A stretch of 64,000 nt of DNA from Mesaphorura yosii (GCA_009869945.1 WIXG01000017.1:62001-126000), one strand, 5' to 3'. Positions 10,434-23,740 are shown, counted from the first letter of the stretch. Notes: generated by a model not told the origin, from the letters alone. Translations and numbers: made by a program.

Positions 10434-13400
10434 CTGGAAACTTCATTACACGTACTAACTAGTATTTAATACGAGATACGAACACCACACGACATTACGT
10501 CAAAGTCCAACTGAACGGAAGAGACTGGCTAGACTCCGACCCCTGACGCGATGACGCCACGCCACAGTACGCAATAAAATATACAAGCCAGTCAGTCATT
10601 CAGTGTTTCCAAACACACGACGTGTACATGTGCGATCGACCCATGATCCTGAACACTGAACTTGAGATAAAATTAACACAGATACACTAATACCACATCA
10701 CATTACAGCACTTTTCCTGTGTACATATGTACGAATATTTGCATTTAGCATTTGCACTTTGTGACTTGCTCAACTCGGCTGGACTTTGATTTGGTGTGGT
10801 TTTACCAGTGTAAACTGTACTTTAACTCTAACTGGGACCAAATAAAACTCACTTAGTCTGACAGGTTGAAAGTACAGAGACCAAGTGCCAAATCCATGTT
10901 TATTTTGACTTTTGTACGAATGGGGCCTCCTTCTTCAATTATCGCGTAGTAGTTGGGCGGCGCGACTATGGACTTCGAATTTCTGAATGAGTACGACAGT
11001 TAACTATGGAATTCTTGGAATGCGTCGTTGAGTTAGTCAGTACGTGTACAGTTAGGATTGGAGACAGCGCAAGGTGACGAAATTCTGCGGTACGATGATT
11101 TCTTCCAATGTGTAAATAGCGACTGCACTTTGTTTAACGCATTTATGACTCACGTTGTGCAGTAATTTGACTGCGCACTTGCAATCTATCTGCAGTGTGC
11201 AATACATTCAAAGACAAACGTATTGAACGTACGCATTTCCAAACTCCCTCCTCAAATCCGAACCTAGAACCTAGAACCTCAACCTGGAATGTATAAAAAT
11301 AGACACGCGCAGGCTGGAAATCTTTCCAGCTCGGAAGTCGCGAGTCGGAAAGCTGCTTGGCACGGAGCTGAGTCGGGTGAAATAATAGAAAATGCATGGA
11401 TGGAATGGCCATAAACTCCATCCAGACTCACACAAACTCAGCATGCAGACGTATAGAAAAGAATGGTTCAATGGTTCTGGCGATGGCGTCCGGGCAATTT
11501 TGGAAAACCGCTACCGCTTCAAGACAGGAATAAAATAAAGACGGTCGGGACAGCGTGTGGCAAGAAATTTCCAAGAATTCTAGGTGAAAGGAGTCCAGAG
11601 TCCAAGTCTACGAACGAAGACTTCAGCTTCGCCATTTACGTTTTTCTTCTTTCTGAAAATAGAATGGTATATTTCTGCAGACCTGTAACACCATTGCATG
11701 TTTTTCGCCAAACAGGTGTCAATGCTGGTTCGGACAGACATGGTCCGATGGATAGATGGATCGGTGTTTCATAATCTAATTACTAGTCACTGATCTAACC
11801 ACACGGTCATGTATCATGTGTTTTTCAGTCATCTCATTTTCTTGAGGGATGACGCGATGACGCCATGCCACAGACTGCTGGCCTTCTGACCCTGCACTAC
11901 TTTGACGAGTGACCCAAGGCCCTGAGTTTATCAAAATTATCAAGCATGGTGCGCCAGCACTGACACGACACGGCATGCCATTACGTTTCTTATCATTTAT
12001 CACATGTTTTCTATTAACAAAAAGCACGTATTGACGGAAAAGTTCTCACAGGCCATGTCAGGTCACAGGTCAAAGTGAAAGCAATGGCAGTGGCAGTAAC
12101 GTACTACTCGTACTATGCAGGTACAAAGTGCAGGACTGCGAAAGCTGAAAGAAAAAAATAATTAGGAGATTAAAAGGAAAGAATGCCAGGAGGTCTGCAT
12201 TGGCGAGTACTTCTACAAATTAGGAGAATGGACGCAGGACGATGGATTGAAAAATGGTTGCCATTCATTTCCAATATTCCACTGCAATTGCAACAGGTGA
12301 CATTCTCCTTCTGGTCGCGGTCGTCCTGACGGACTACGAAATCGAAATTTAAAATATAAGATTTAAGAAGCAGATGAAGCACGAAACTGTCTTGATCTGT
12401 TCAAATAAATTCGGCTCAACCTTCCAACTTCGTGAGTACTCGCATAATAGGCATGAACGCAAAGTTTTTTAACGGAGCGCGTGTGGTCTTAGTCGTACGA
12501 TTTTTGCAACAGGCCGTTACCAGCATTTTGAACCTGAATTAATCAGTCATTCAGGTTCTCCCATCGACTTTAGTGTTCAGTCTTGGTTCTTCAGCATTTC
12601 TTGAAAATCGAACGAGCAATCTTTATTTTTAAATTAACCTTGTGATGTGATACGATTTGTGAAGTCGCGCGTACCGAGTTTCATCTAACGATTAATACAC
12701 GGCAATGCCCATGCATTGCCCTCCTGACAACAATTTGACTCTTTTGACATTCGTCCCACCTTGCCAGCGATGGAATTACTTGAAAACGACCCAAGCACCA
12801 CGACCACGTAGGCTGAGAGTGTCTTCTGGACATGACACAAGAATTTAATCGGCTGGAAACTGTTTACTTCATCATCGCAGCCGTTCCAGACGTATAATCA
12901 GTTAAAATCACTCGCTTTCTGAATGGGCAGCCAACTCCAACGTCAATTAACTCAATTACCACATCACTCGACTGAAGACACGATTGAATGTGTATGCTGC
13001 GCATTAATTTATTTACAGCTTCATAACTTCGTGGCCCGTTGCGATCCGATCGCAGCTGGAAATCAAGCCAGACAGTGTCGCTGTCGCGAATTTCCCAGAT
13101 TCAAATTCCAATTGATTGGCATTGGCACAAGTGCCAAATGCCGATGTCAAGCTGGACTTACTGGACATTGCAAATTGCAATTGCCTCAAGTTGAGGGATT
13201 TACGCCCATTTGTTCATTGCCCTTCAGCCAATTTAACTTGGCATGCTTACACGTCTACTTGACATTAAATTATTTAAATGAAGTACTAATTATAATTCTA
13301 CTGATCGATCGAGCCTGGTGTCGATTGTCGAGTGCAGACTTTGTTTAAAGTGTGAACACGCTCACGCATCACGTTCGCTGTTGACAGTAATTAAATATTA

Positions 13401-15572
13401 ATCCCTTTATCTGATTAAAAATTCCAGGCTCTGCACTTGATCGGCCAAGTTTCAAGTACTGCACTGCACTGCACGAAACGGCACTTGTGTCATAATTTGA
13501 AATATAATTATCCTAATTTAATTGCGCTGATATTGCACGGGTTATTTGAGTGGTATCACTCCAAAACAAAGTTCACTGCTCACGTTCCAAGTTTGAAGTT
13601 TCTGCTCGACTGCTTTTAGTATTGGGATTGGAATTTTGATCTTTAATTGGCAACGTGGCACAGATTCAGAAATGCTGGGAATTTAGAACCCAACTGGAAT
13701 TTAACATTTGAATTGGGAATTTTCGAATTTTGCATTTTGTACGGACTGGCCAAAAGACCCAAGTCTAAATCCAGAAAGTATCTCGTCCAATTTAACGAGT
13801 ACTTTTGTTCCACAGTGCAAAAAGCGTCGTTTGGGTAAATTTCTGTTTAATAACTCCGTGCATGTACGAAGTTTATGGGTCCAGCTGCCGGAAGCGTTGA
13901 TCACGCTGCGAACGACAGCTGAGTACGTGGAACCGTGACGGTTTGAGTTGGTAGGAATTAGCATTAACGTAATGAGAGCCCAAAATAACCTCGATCTTGA
14001 ACGCTCTTGAACTACTTGGCTGTAGTCAGGAGCATTCCATTATCCAAACAAAATGCAATCACGTAGCCCAACGAGCTTCGGCTACAAGCATAAGTACATG
14101 AATTATGAATAGAATTAACCTAACTTAATTATGTTTTGATTTTCCGTGTCGTAATTACATTTCAATAGTTGCCAAGCACTGCGAGCAACGTACAGTGTGG
14201 GCTCATGATCGGTGCGGTAACCACAAAAAGTAGTGCAGAAGCAGTACCGGCATAAATGGTACCAATTGTCCGAGGATATGTTATATAACGTGCATTGTAA
14301 TGCAGAACTGTGTAAACCGTGTATCCATGTGCTGCTAGAATGAGATCTTCGTCCTTATTCGTGGATAAGGTCAGGAGCAATCGATCACGCCACTCTCTAC
14401 TATTTGCTTGCTTGCTTGGTTCGGTTTCTTCACACAAACGCGAACGCAAACGGTTCCAAACTCCACAGCCGTAGCCTACTGAATTACATTTCTACACTGT
14501 AGTCAAACCAGGCAGGCAAGTCCCATTCGCAATAATTCGCAATGTGTGGTAAGCTAAACTGCAACAGTCAAACATAAACTTGGTCTGGAGTGCCTCAGAA
14601 TGCATATGCATATTAATAGATCATGTGAACAATGTGTGCTCTTAAGCGGTTAGATACCGTGTGTGTATGTATAAATTGCGAACTGCGATTCGCAATTTTT
14701 TTGCGAATGTATACCCGTCAAGTCAAAGGTATATGAAAGAATGCGTGGAACAGTGGAACAAGTAACACGTACTCGGGCTATGATTCTTTATCAAACGTGG
14801 ATATGGAAGGCATCGTACGATCCTGTCTCCCCGCCTGGCCAGCCAACGCGAGCGGAGCGTGAAAGAAAAGTGACGTGATTCATAAACCCACTGCTCGTGT
14901 CTGTACGACATCGCAAAAACTGGTACTCTATGTACATCGCAAAAACTGGTACTCTATGTACATTAGCACGGCATACAGTTGTGCTATCGTCGTTACAAAA
15001 GCGTCGTCTCACTTTCCCGGCCCGAGCCATACGAGATACGCAGCTGAACGCTGAAGCTGAATAGGAACATTTGTCTCTAATCTTGATAGAGTCGGCAGTC
15101 GGGAATAAAACTGGAAGCTGTACCCATTCCAGACCTCAGTCAGTGTTCATCCACTACTCCGAGTTTAACTGGCAATTCGAGTCGTGTCCTGTCCTGTGGA
15201 CGTTGAAGTTAAGTGACTTGGATATCATTGGGCAGTTGACAGCTGGGCTGTCTCCATAGAACATTCTTGGAAACTTGGACCGAGTTTTATTTAGACAGCT
15301 TTGAGCTTTAATCAGGTAAGCCCATGCCTGTCTACTACTTTTAATTTAAAGGCACCTTTGGTACTCTATCTGTCTTTGGAGCCTGGAGCCTGTCCCTTGG
15401 ACTTCCATTTGAGTTAAACGTACGCACGAGAAAAAGATTAGAATACAGACTTTGGAAATAGCCCCAAGTAGCTAGCAGCTCCTAATCCAAATCGTTTCGC
15501 TTCAGACCGAAACTGAACCCTACAATTTGTTCATTTCAATGTAGTTCGCTCACATTTTCATCAGACGTCAAC
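10434..15572. other. 5.1 kb spacer between head-to-head desaturases
   Basis: Shared upstream region of the two desaturase genes. The longest open frame (plus strand, 12923-13348) has no recognisable domain, signal peptide or splice context. A 26 bp direct tandem duplication is at 14908-14959. Otherwise nothing coding is supported; the region could hold enhancers for either gene. Confidence 0.5.
14908..14959. repeat. 26 bp tandem duplication
   Basis: Two perfect back-to-back copies of a 26 bp unit beginning ACATCGCAAAAACTGG, the first at 14908-14933 and the second at 14934-14959. It is a local duplication in the spacer between the desaturases; no function is implied. Confidence 0.9.
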
Positions 15573-18247
15573 ATGCCGCCAGCACATACGACCCCGATCA
15601 GTGCCAGCCCCGCTCCCACCACGCAGCAACAGAAGCGTGAGGAGTATAAACTCATTCAGAGGAAGGCACCGTCAAAGCCCGTCATTGGAGAGGATGGAGC
15701 CGAGGTGCCTCTGATGGATCAAGTCTACCCAGTGCAAATTGTGTGGAGAAACGTCGCCCTCTTCGCCTACCTCCATTTAGCGGCGGTGTACGGTGGTTAC
15801 ATGTTTGTGACTGGACAAGTCATGTGGCAAACCTTCCTTTGGGGTGCCCTATTCTACTTTATGAGTGGACTCGGAATCACGGCAGGGTGCCACCGACATT
15901 GGGCGCATAAATCGTACAAGGCGAAACTTCCACTGCGTCTTCTGCTCGCTTTATTCCAGACTTGTGCTTTCCAAGTAAGTCGATACCTCATTTGACATTT
16001 TGACATTGCCTTGCCTTTGATCTTGTGATTGAGTAACTCATTTACATCCTGCATTATGCACGTAAGGACGTTAATTATAACACGTCTCATTATTCAAATT
16101 ACAGAATAGCATTCATGAGTGGAGTCGCGATCATCGCGTCCACCATAAATACTCGGAAACCAACGCTGATCCGCACAACGCCAAGCGTGGATTCTTCTTT
16201 GCACACATGGGCTGGCTGCTGAGTCGCAAGCACCCAGCTGTCAAAGTCAAGGGAGCCGGAGTGGACATGTCCGACCTCGAGGCAGATGGCGTCGTCATGT
16301 TCCAGAAAAAGTAGGCACCCGTCATCATTATACGTTGCTTCCATTGCTTATTCGCGAATTAATTGTCAATTCTTCCAATGTCCAGGTACTATCTCCAATT
16401 GGTCATCTTATGCTGCTTCATCATTCCTGCTTCAGTTCCGGTCTTTGTCTGGGGCGAGAGCTTCATGGTCGCCTGGTTCTTCGTCACGCAGTTCCGATTC
16501 TGTGTCATTCTCCATTGGACTTGGCTTGTCAACTCGGCTGCTCATTTGTGGGGCGAAAGACCGTACGATAAGTAAGTACCCGTTCGACCTTTTCAATTGT
16601 CAGTAACTGATTGACATGAGTTGACGTTACATCGTGCACATAGATTGAAAGGGAAAGGGTTTAATTTCGTACAACTAAAATTATGCTTGGACGTCGGGCA
16701 TAAAACGACTGCATGCAATCGCAATCGATTCAAAGCCGATAACTCAATAATAGTCAGGCAAGACACAAGACAGGAAACAGACTATCAAGTATTCAAGTAG
16801 GCCAGACAGCGAGTGTAGTGGTAAGCGGAAGATCGTACCACCTTCCTGAAATCGTACGACGTTTTTATGCAACTGTTCCGTTTCTTAGACTGCATGTACA
16901 TAAATACATTACATAGTAGCCAAAGCTTAACATAACGTGTACTTGCTTCTGGTTGAAGGTCAAAGCCAACTATAGATACAGAGTACATACACACTGTGAA
17001 GCGTGGATGCTGAATGCTGAATGAGTCACGGAACACGTAGTAAAGAAATGCTCGTGCTCGCTTCTCTCACGCTCTCACGTTCTCACGCTCTGTCATGTTA
17101 AGCTATGTATATGACGAAATGACGATACCGATGGTGCTACAGAATCTTCGTCTTCATGAGTAATTTCTTGCGTAATTGGCTAATGAGACAAAATTAGATT
17201 GAGAATATAGGTTGGAGCTGGAAGGCAATTAAGCATGCATCATACGCGTGTGTGTCGGCGTCGGCATCTCGTACGATTGCGAATGATTGGGAAATGCAAC
17301 AGCTTAATTAAAATGTGACATTTGACATGTGATACGGCTTTGATATCAGCTGAAGGCGTGTGTTTCATTCAGCCAATCTTGCGTGGCTTGATGGATGAGT
17401 TACTTAATCTTAATTCTAGTCGAAAATCAAGTACATAAACACTTGCTGATTGCTGAAGTGGCAAATGTCAGAGGTCACAGTTCACTGGATCAGTTCATGA
17501 TACATGCTCGCTGCTGACCTGACCAACTTGTTGTTGGTCCCGAGATCAGCTCGGCAGGCCATGTTCAAAGTTCTATATTTGCGAATGTCAGTGTCAAATG
17601 TCAATTAAGGGTAAAAAGGTTATCTTACAGTGACAGCGACAGCAAATGACATGCACTAGAAAACGGACAACTGACGACGTAATTCCAACAATTTTCTAAT
17701 CACTTTCTTTTAATTCTTTTGCAGAAATATCAACCCATCTGAAAACAAGATTGTGTCCACTCTTGCGATGGGAGAAGGATGGCACAACTACCACCACACC
17801 TTCCCATGGGACTACAAGGCAGCCGAGCTTGGACATTATCAGTACAATCTCACCACCGCGTTCATCGACTTTATGGCCAAGATCGGCTGGGCCTACGATC
17901 TGAAGTCTGTACCGAAGAACATTGTCATGCAGCGCGTCATCCGAACTGGAGACGGAACCTGGGCCAATGGTGGTGATGAATATGACCAGCACCTGCAGTC
18001 GAAGGGACATGGAGACGGACACGGCCACGATCACGAGCATGGACACGGCGGTCCATGGGGCTGGGGAGACAAGGACATCCCACAAGAACACATTGATCAA
18101 ACCGAAATATATCACAAACTGGACGACGAGGTGGAGGAATCCGTACACCCACAAAAGTCTGCACAAAACAACAACCTCGTTGATAGCAACAATCTTCGCA
18201 ATCTTGTCGAGTCCTCGCTGGCCACGGCCATGCCAGTTTCGTCCTAA
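15573..18247 (+). CDS. Acyl-CoA delta-9 desaturase, copy B, with His-rich C-terminal tail
   Basis: Exons 15573-15974, 16105-16310, 16386-16571 and 17725-18247 join in phase to 438 residues. The histidine boxes are HRHWAH (107-112), HRVHH (144-148) and HNYHH (285-289). Start at 15573 gives MPPAHTTP, matching the MPPAH start of copy A. The core is closely similar to copy A, but after the last histidine box the tail is about 45 residues longer. It first contains HGDGHGHDHEHGHG, a His/Asp/Gly run that could bind metal, and after the shared GPWGWGDKDIP ends in an acidic then Asn/Ser-rich stretch. Intron 3 is much larger (about 1.15 kb) than in copy A. Role: cis-9 desaturation of acyl-CoA in the ER. 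Confidence 0.97.
16572..17724 (+). other. Large intron 3 of desaturase copy B
   Basis: GT at 16572 and AG at 17723-17724. Copy A has only 116 bp at the same codon position, so this intron has expanded. No coding frame or known repeat was recognised inside. Confidence 0.8.
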
Positions 18248-19304
18248 TCATATTACCATTTAACGCTTACCTGCTATGCTATTTTTCGTATGCGATTAAT
18301 ACTTACCTTTGTACTCTAGGTCTGCGCAATTAATTATTGAGTAGCTGGGCGTTTAAATGCAGGTTGATGTTCGCGGCTCGCAGGCAGGCTGAATTCAGAA
18401 TTCAGATGGAAAGGAAAGAGGATCCTGACTAAATAAGGAACCAGGATACTGAAACCAGTGATCAGTGACCGGTGAATGTGATATAAACACTTTGACTTGT
18501 TGACGATAATAAATTGTAGCTCGAAATGTCGAATTTGTCAGGAATTTTCGAAGTGCGAGATTGCGGCGACCTTTGTCTTGCCAGGAATTGACTTTACCAT
18601 TTACCATTTCATTAGACACGTTAGTTTTTAGTGCGGTGCACAAAATTATATATTGACAAGATAATGAATGCTGTAATTATCACTTTTTGAGATTGTAGTA
18701 TTTGTGCTTAATTATCGACATTAGCGGTTGTTCTTATTCACGTACGTAGTTTATTAAGATAATTAAGGTTTTTGTTTGTTCTCGTTCTCAATAATAAAGA
18801 CTGTTCATGATCATTCTACAACTTTTCGTCTCCTACTTTTTATCGCAGGCAAATGCACAAACAAAGTTAGCCGACGAAGATTCAAACCTGCTGGAATAAA
18901 TGTGGCTACATCTAATAACCATAAAAATGTGAATGAAACTTGAGACTTCTCACAAGTTGCGAGGAAAGGTCTCGAATTCAAACTCATATGGGTTCGGAGA
19001 TTAAACGTGAAATCTGAGTAGCATGAGAAACATGTTCAAGAATTCTTCGGCTCTTGAACGGAGTTTGTAAACTGCAAAGAGGTTCTCGCTCCTCAGTTAA
19101 CTCAGCTTTGAGCTCGGACCGGCTCACTGCTTTCCCTCGCTCGGCCACCTGATTGCTGACGACTGATGGCGAGGCTGGCTAAATGCATGCCACAACTTCA
19201 TTACATTTTTGCATTTACTTTGTTATCATCTTTCAAATGAATTATTGCCAATATAAAAATTTTGTAGACGGTCATCCGAAAATAAGGCTGTCAGCCAGTC
19301 ACAG
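18248..19304. other. Convergent 3' gap, desaturase B and LPCAT copy A
   Basis: Plus-strand AATAAA at 18508-18513, about 260 bp past the desaturase stop, is a plausible poly(A) signal. Nothing coding is supported. Confidence 0.5.
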
Positions 19305-21543
19305 TCAGTCACTTGCTCTTTTCTTGTAGCCACTGAAAACGTTGACCGATTCCGAGTTTCGAAGCTCGTGCTCTCTTGGCGGATATTCCTGGAGAAGGCC
19401 GACTGCTTCAAGCGCGAGAAGTTTGAGATACTCCAGAAACGCAATGCAAGTCACGTAATCGTAAAATTGATTATGAAACACGTGACGTGCTCACGTGCCC
19501 AAGCTGAATTAATGATGTTACACGTACCTCGTCCAAGAACTCGAACATCCGATCAAATTGGAAAGCTTCTGTTGTCGAAATGAGTAAATTGTGAGCAAGT
19601 GTCTGTCGCGAAACCATGAAATCAGCCTTGGTGTCTATGGAAATGGCTCTCATCACGCTAATTTCTAGCAGGGGCGACACACTGCAGGCAAACAATCATA
19701 ACAATTCTTCGCACGCTTGAAAATCGTGACTCATAAGTTAAGGAACACGACGAGAAATGAAAAGTCACCTGAGAGCATTACGAAAACTCGTCACTGCCGT
19801 GAGTTTTGCCGAAAGCCTCTCTGTATCGGAGCCCTCGATGGCCAATCCATCCTCGTACGTGTAATCCGAGGTCGGGATGCCCAACGCTCTGGAAGGTAAA
19901 AAGAGAACGCTCACGTCACTGCTTTCGATTAGTTGTCGATGACTTTACTTGCGACTTCTCACCGTGCCATAACTGCTCGGACATTATTCGCAAAAAGTGC
20001 GGGATCCCGCTTTTCTTCCTCACTTGGGACATAAACGGGAAGGTACTCAAGTACGCAGTAGTTGCGAAATTGTGACACAGTGAGCCAAAGCGTCATCAGG
20101 CTGAAACACAATGCGACGCGATGAGATTATTAAAGCACACACGCGACGGCGGCGTACATGGTTAATTCAAGCTCACATTCCGGGGCCATCAAATGTCCAT
20201 GTAATGTGATCCATGCGATTCGGGTATCGAATCACTACCGGCTGGATCGGGACTCCTGTGTGCAGGATGGATAAATGGATCCGTGAAGGTAACTTAAATC
20301 CGTGTTAAGTGTTAAATGTCAATTGGAGCACTCAGAATGTCACCTGGAATGAATGCACCGAGTTTGAACTGGATAATACAGCTTCTGTTGCCACAAGTTC
20401 CTTCAGGGTATATGAACAGCTGTAATACAACAAAACCTCAACCATGCCTGTCCTTAATTGAGATGCAATGGCCTGGTGGGCAGAGACTTACATGTGGCCA
20501 TCCTGAACTCGGAACGGAGATCATTTGCGCACGGTCTACAATAGCTTTCACTGTATTCACTCGTGACTCGTAACTTGTTCGTGACACATACACGGCTTGA
20601 ACCAGGCCTACCAACTCTGCATGAGAGCACAGCCCAATTTACTGCACAGCACAATTGCAATTGCAATGCTCTGTGTTGATCGCCAGGCTGAGGCTTACTT
20701 CCGGAGAATGCCTCCTTGACCGTCTCTGCCCGAGCCACCGCACTCGGTGGGCCACACAGAATCAGCGGCAGGGAGTCAAAGTAGGACGAGTGGGGAACGG
20801 CCACGAGGATCGGCGCTTCGTCCGGCGGTGCAAGTCGCCCTCGTGTTGGAACCCACAGGAAGCCACCAAAGAAGAAAAATGTCCGCATTATACAACGGGC
20901 CACGAACCATCGAAGTGCTCTGTTTTCAAAGTGAAAATTCAAAAGGACAAAACGAAGTCAGTAAAGGCCATGGTCCTTGTATGCAAGCACCCAAGCAAAA
21001 CTCACCGTCTCCATCCCGAGAAAGGTTCGTTCTGGAGTTCATCCCGTGTCTTGCCAATCGTTGCAATGTACGCGAGACACCATCCAATCGAGATTGTTGT
21101 GAGCATCAGCAGCGTGCGGATTGGGACAAAGACGACCGTGCCAAAGGCGACCTGGAGAGCGTGCAATTAAAATTATTAGCTTGAGCCCAATCACAAGGAA
21201 ACTGTCTTACCTTGAAGATTTCGAATGTCGAGAAGTAGATTTTAAGGAAGAAGGGGCATACTGGCGCCTTGATGATTTTGACCGAGTCGGCGTCAGACGC
21301 AGGCGAGAGGATGTTGATTTGGCTCTCAACCTGCTCTTCATCTTCTTCTTTTTGCTTTGGTTGGTCCTCCGTGGTGGTGGTGGCAGCAGCAGCTGAGGCG
21401 GCTGAGACCCGAGCGTACAATTCAGTGCACGACCGTTCAATTCCTGGAAGCGCGAGCCCGAGCTCCTCAGGCCTTGGCTGCTTCAGTTGGCGGTGACTGA
21501 GATCTGCTGCTGGCACCGACAAATCTGGACGGGCGCGGGTCAT
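19305..21543 (-). CDS. Lysophospholipid acyltransferase (LPCAT-type), copy A, shortened C-terminus
   Basis: Ten minus-strand exons, 21543-21211, 21151-21006, 20919-20699, 20616-20492, 20419-20344, 20255-20177, 20100-19963, 19888-19769, 19681-19528 and 19430-19305, join in phase to 505 residues. It would transfer an acyl group from acyl-CoA to lysophosphatidylcholine or a related lysolipid at the ER. PlsC motif I is PHSSYFD (H203, D208); the motif III equivalent is PEGTCGNR (280-287). A membrane segment (VAFGTVVFVPIRTLLMLTT) follows a low-complexity N-terminus with Ala and Thr runs. Compared with the plus-strand copy, exons of 146, 221, 79, 138 and 120 nt are identical in length. The motif III exon is split by an extra intron (20420-20491), and the EF-hand-like region is cut from about 143 to about 51 residues. 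The last acceptor (GGAG) is weak but keeps the frame. Confidence 0.9.
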
Positions 21544-21946
21544 CAGTCCATCATCTACACGGCTTTAAGACTTAATTAATTACGCTATTTTAATTTTATA
21601 CGTGGGATCGAAGAATCATGCTAAAATTACCTTCCTTTCCTCACTTATTTCACTTTCATATTATCATAGAAACTGAAGAAGATAAATGGCATCAAATCAG
21701 AAAGCAAGACCTTCATTTCCTTGTCAACGTTTTTACCACAACTTCGTTTCGATTTCTTGTATCTTCGTTTTCATTTTCACCGGGCGCAGGCGAAGAGAGA
21801 AGAAAAGGTCCACAAAGCAAAGACGTGGGCGAGTGATCAGCGAACATTTGAGTTCCGATTTTGACACTTTTCAATCTCATTCCTCATTTTCGGTAATCAA
21901 CACGTCAAAGTGCTCAAGAATCAGAAACCGTGCGTTTATTTTCAAG
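21544..21946. promoter_or_regulatory. Shared upstream region, LPCAT copy A (-) and Ly6-type gene (+)
   Basis: About 400 bp separate the two divergent start codons, so their promoters must lie close together or overlap. An in-frame plus-strand Met at 21686 was rejected as the Ly6 start because it would put about 87 residues before the signal peptide. Confidence 0.5.
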
Positions 21947-23118
21947 ATGGTTCGTGGATTGAAGCTGCTGCTCTTCGTGGGCGTTCTAATTTCATTGGGC
22001 ATGGCCGTTTCGGGTAAGTTATGGGCGATGGCGGTGAGGACTTAAAATCATTAAAGAGAAGAGATAAATACTAAACACCACAGATTCACATTACTTTATG
22101 CTTTTACCTTCTGAATACATGAATAAACAATACAATAGAATACAATACCTGCAGGTGATGAAAGTTCTCCACTGCGTTGCTACGTTTGCGGTTATTTAAC
22201 GGAAGGTCCCGAACCACCAATCTGTGGACTAAAAACCTGCAACATCAGCACGGTGGTACAGCTGGCGCATGACTTCAACGAGAAGATCTGGTATCCCTTG
22301 GCGTATCGTGAGTCTAATTAGGCTGGGCTTCGTTTTAAAAGGAACTTCACGTAAACGCTTTACGGACTTTTGACTCTCACAGGACAGAAAGGCTATCAAG
22401 CCCAAACTCAAAAGGAACAAGACGACAGACACAAAGCCAACGCGTCTACCACCCGTGGCCGAATTCCAATTAACGATGATAATCAGGGAGGATATGCTTG
22501 TGGCCGTTATGAAGGACTGAGCGGTAAGATCCGACATCTGAGCCAGACTTCCCAGGATCCTGGCTTCTGGACCAAGTACACTAGTGAAACTCTAATTGAA
22601 TTTCAGACGAGGGTCAACCTATGGTTCTCCAATACTGTGCTGGACTTAAACATCCCAGGGAGATGAAGTGCCACATGACAAACAAGTTTGTTCCTCTGGA
22701 GTGCTTGTGCAACACGGATTCATGCAACGAAGTGCAAGGGTGGAGTGACGAGGATGGTGGCGACAGCTCTGGAGGCTCTGGTATGGCAATGGGAAATGAA
22801 GATGATGAAAGCGGTGGTGGTGGCTCTGACGGTGCAGTTACCTCCGACGCACATCACCCAGCTCCTCCTGTTTCGGCTGCAGTCGGGGTGGGCGGTGAAG
22901 AAGCATCTGGTGGCAGTGGTGAAGCCGAGTCATCTGAGGCTCGCAAGGCGGGTAGAAGTACCCCAGGGAAGTTCAGTAAACGTAGCAATAATGGCTCAAA
23001 GGAAAAAGGTGCTGGTGAAGTCAACGGCAGCCGCAACACTCTTCAGACGCCCACTTTCCACATTCCTATCGCTGCAATTTTAATTGGAGTCTGTGAACTT
23101 TGGGCCAAACGTCTTTGA
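21947..23118 (+). CDS. Ly6/uPAR-type GPI-anchored protein with Gly/Ser-rich stalk
   Basis: Exons 21947-22013, 22155-22307, 22383-22523 and 22607-23118 give 290 residues. MVRGLKLLLFVGVLISLGMAVSG is a signal peptide. The mature N-terminal half has ten cysteines in three-finger order, opening with LRCYVCGY and closing with ECLCNTDSCN, the hallmark of Ly6/quiver-type proteins. A long Gly/Ser/Glu-rich stalk follows (about residues 175-265), and the protein ends in a hydrophobic segment (FHIPIAAILIGVCEL) suited to GPI attachment, though followed by WAKRL. Arthropod relatives such as quiver modulate ion channels or septate junctions; the partner here is unknown. The gene lies wholly between two LPCAT genes. 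A poly(A) signal AATAAA follows at 23291-23296. Confidence 0.87.
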
Positions 23119-23740
23119 GCGTCATTTTTCTTTATATTTCGAAGCATAATCAATACCTTGAACATGTGCCTGTAAATTAATGATTAATTGTAACATTTTG
23201 CTTGTAGAATCATGCTAGATCAAAATTATAAGGCGTAAATGCAATGCAGTGATGCAATGATGTATGACTGTAGACCTATGAAAGTGAAGTAATAAAGTAG
23301 AAAAGTGATTATGATTAATAAATTGATTCCATGTCTAACCGGCCGGCCATTTGACTTGAAGTCAATTTAGTGCTAGCGAATTAGCAGTAGGAGCCATGTA
23401 ATAGTTATCTCAATTAACCGCATTGAAAGTAGTCTTTCCACCGCAATGCAAGCCACAAAATGGGGTTTAGGTTTTGGCATTCTGCGTTGCGCGTAGGAAT
23501 CCAAACAAATTATTGTCATTGCCCCATTTCGCTTTGCAATTTAACGTGCGAAGATCACTTCAGTGCATTGTTGTCATGCTTCTTTTTCAACGGATTCAGA
23601 AAACGCCACGTCTCGAAACGCCATTGACTCCTTGACTGGGTTCTCCAATAAAGGAGTAGCTTTTCGGACAGATGTGAATCCCTTCTCTCGTTTAAAAGAG
23701 TCATACCATAATAAATTAACGCAACACGTGATTTGATTAA
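23119..23740. other. Gap before LPCAT copy B; should hold its first exon
   Basis: Contains the Ly6 3' UTR and must include, or lie downstream of, the missing start exon of LPCAT copy B. A stop (TAA 23738-23740) closes the frame of the first recognised exon with no Met after it. An ATG at about 23577 opens a short frame, but no convincing donor joins it. Confidence 0.4.
23291..23296 (+). terminator. Poly(A) signal of the Ly6-type gene
   Basis: AATAAA 173 bp after the stop codon at 23116-23118. Confidence 0.5.

Noticed and set aside
12923-13348. 141-codon open frame on the plus strand between the desaturases
   Set aside because: No domain, signal peptide, splice context or upstream promoter; composition fits chance in a spacer.
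21686-21946. Upstream in-frame Met for the Ly6-type gene
   Set aside because: It would place 87 basic, Ser-rich residues before a good signal peptide; treated as 5' UTR.
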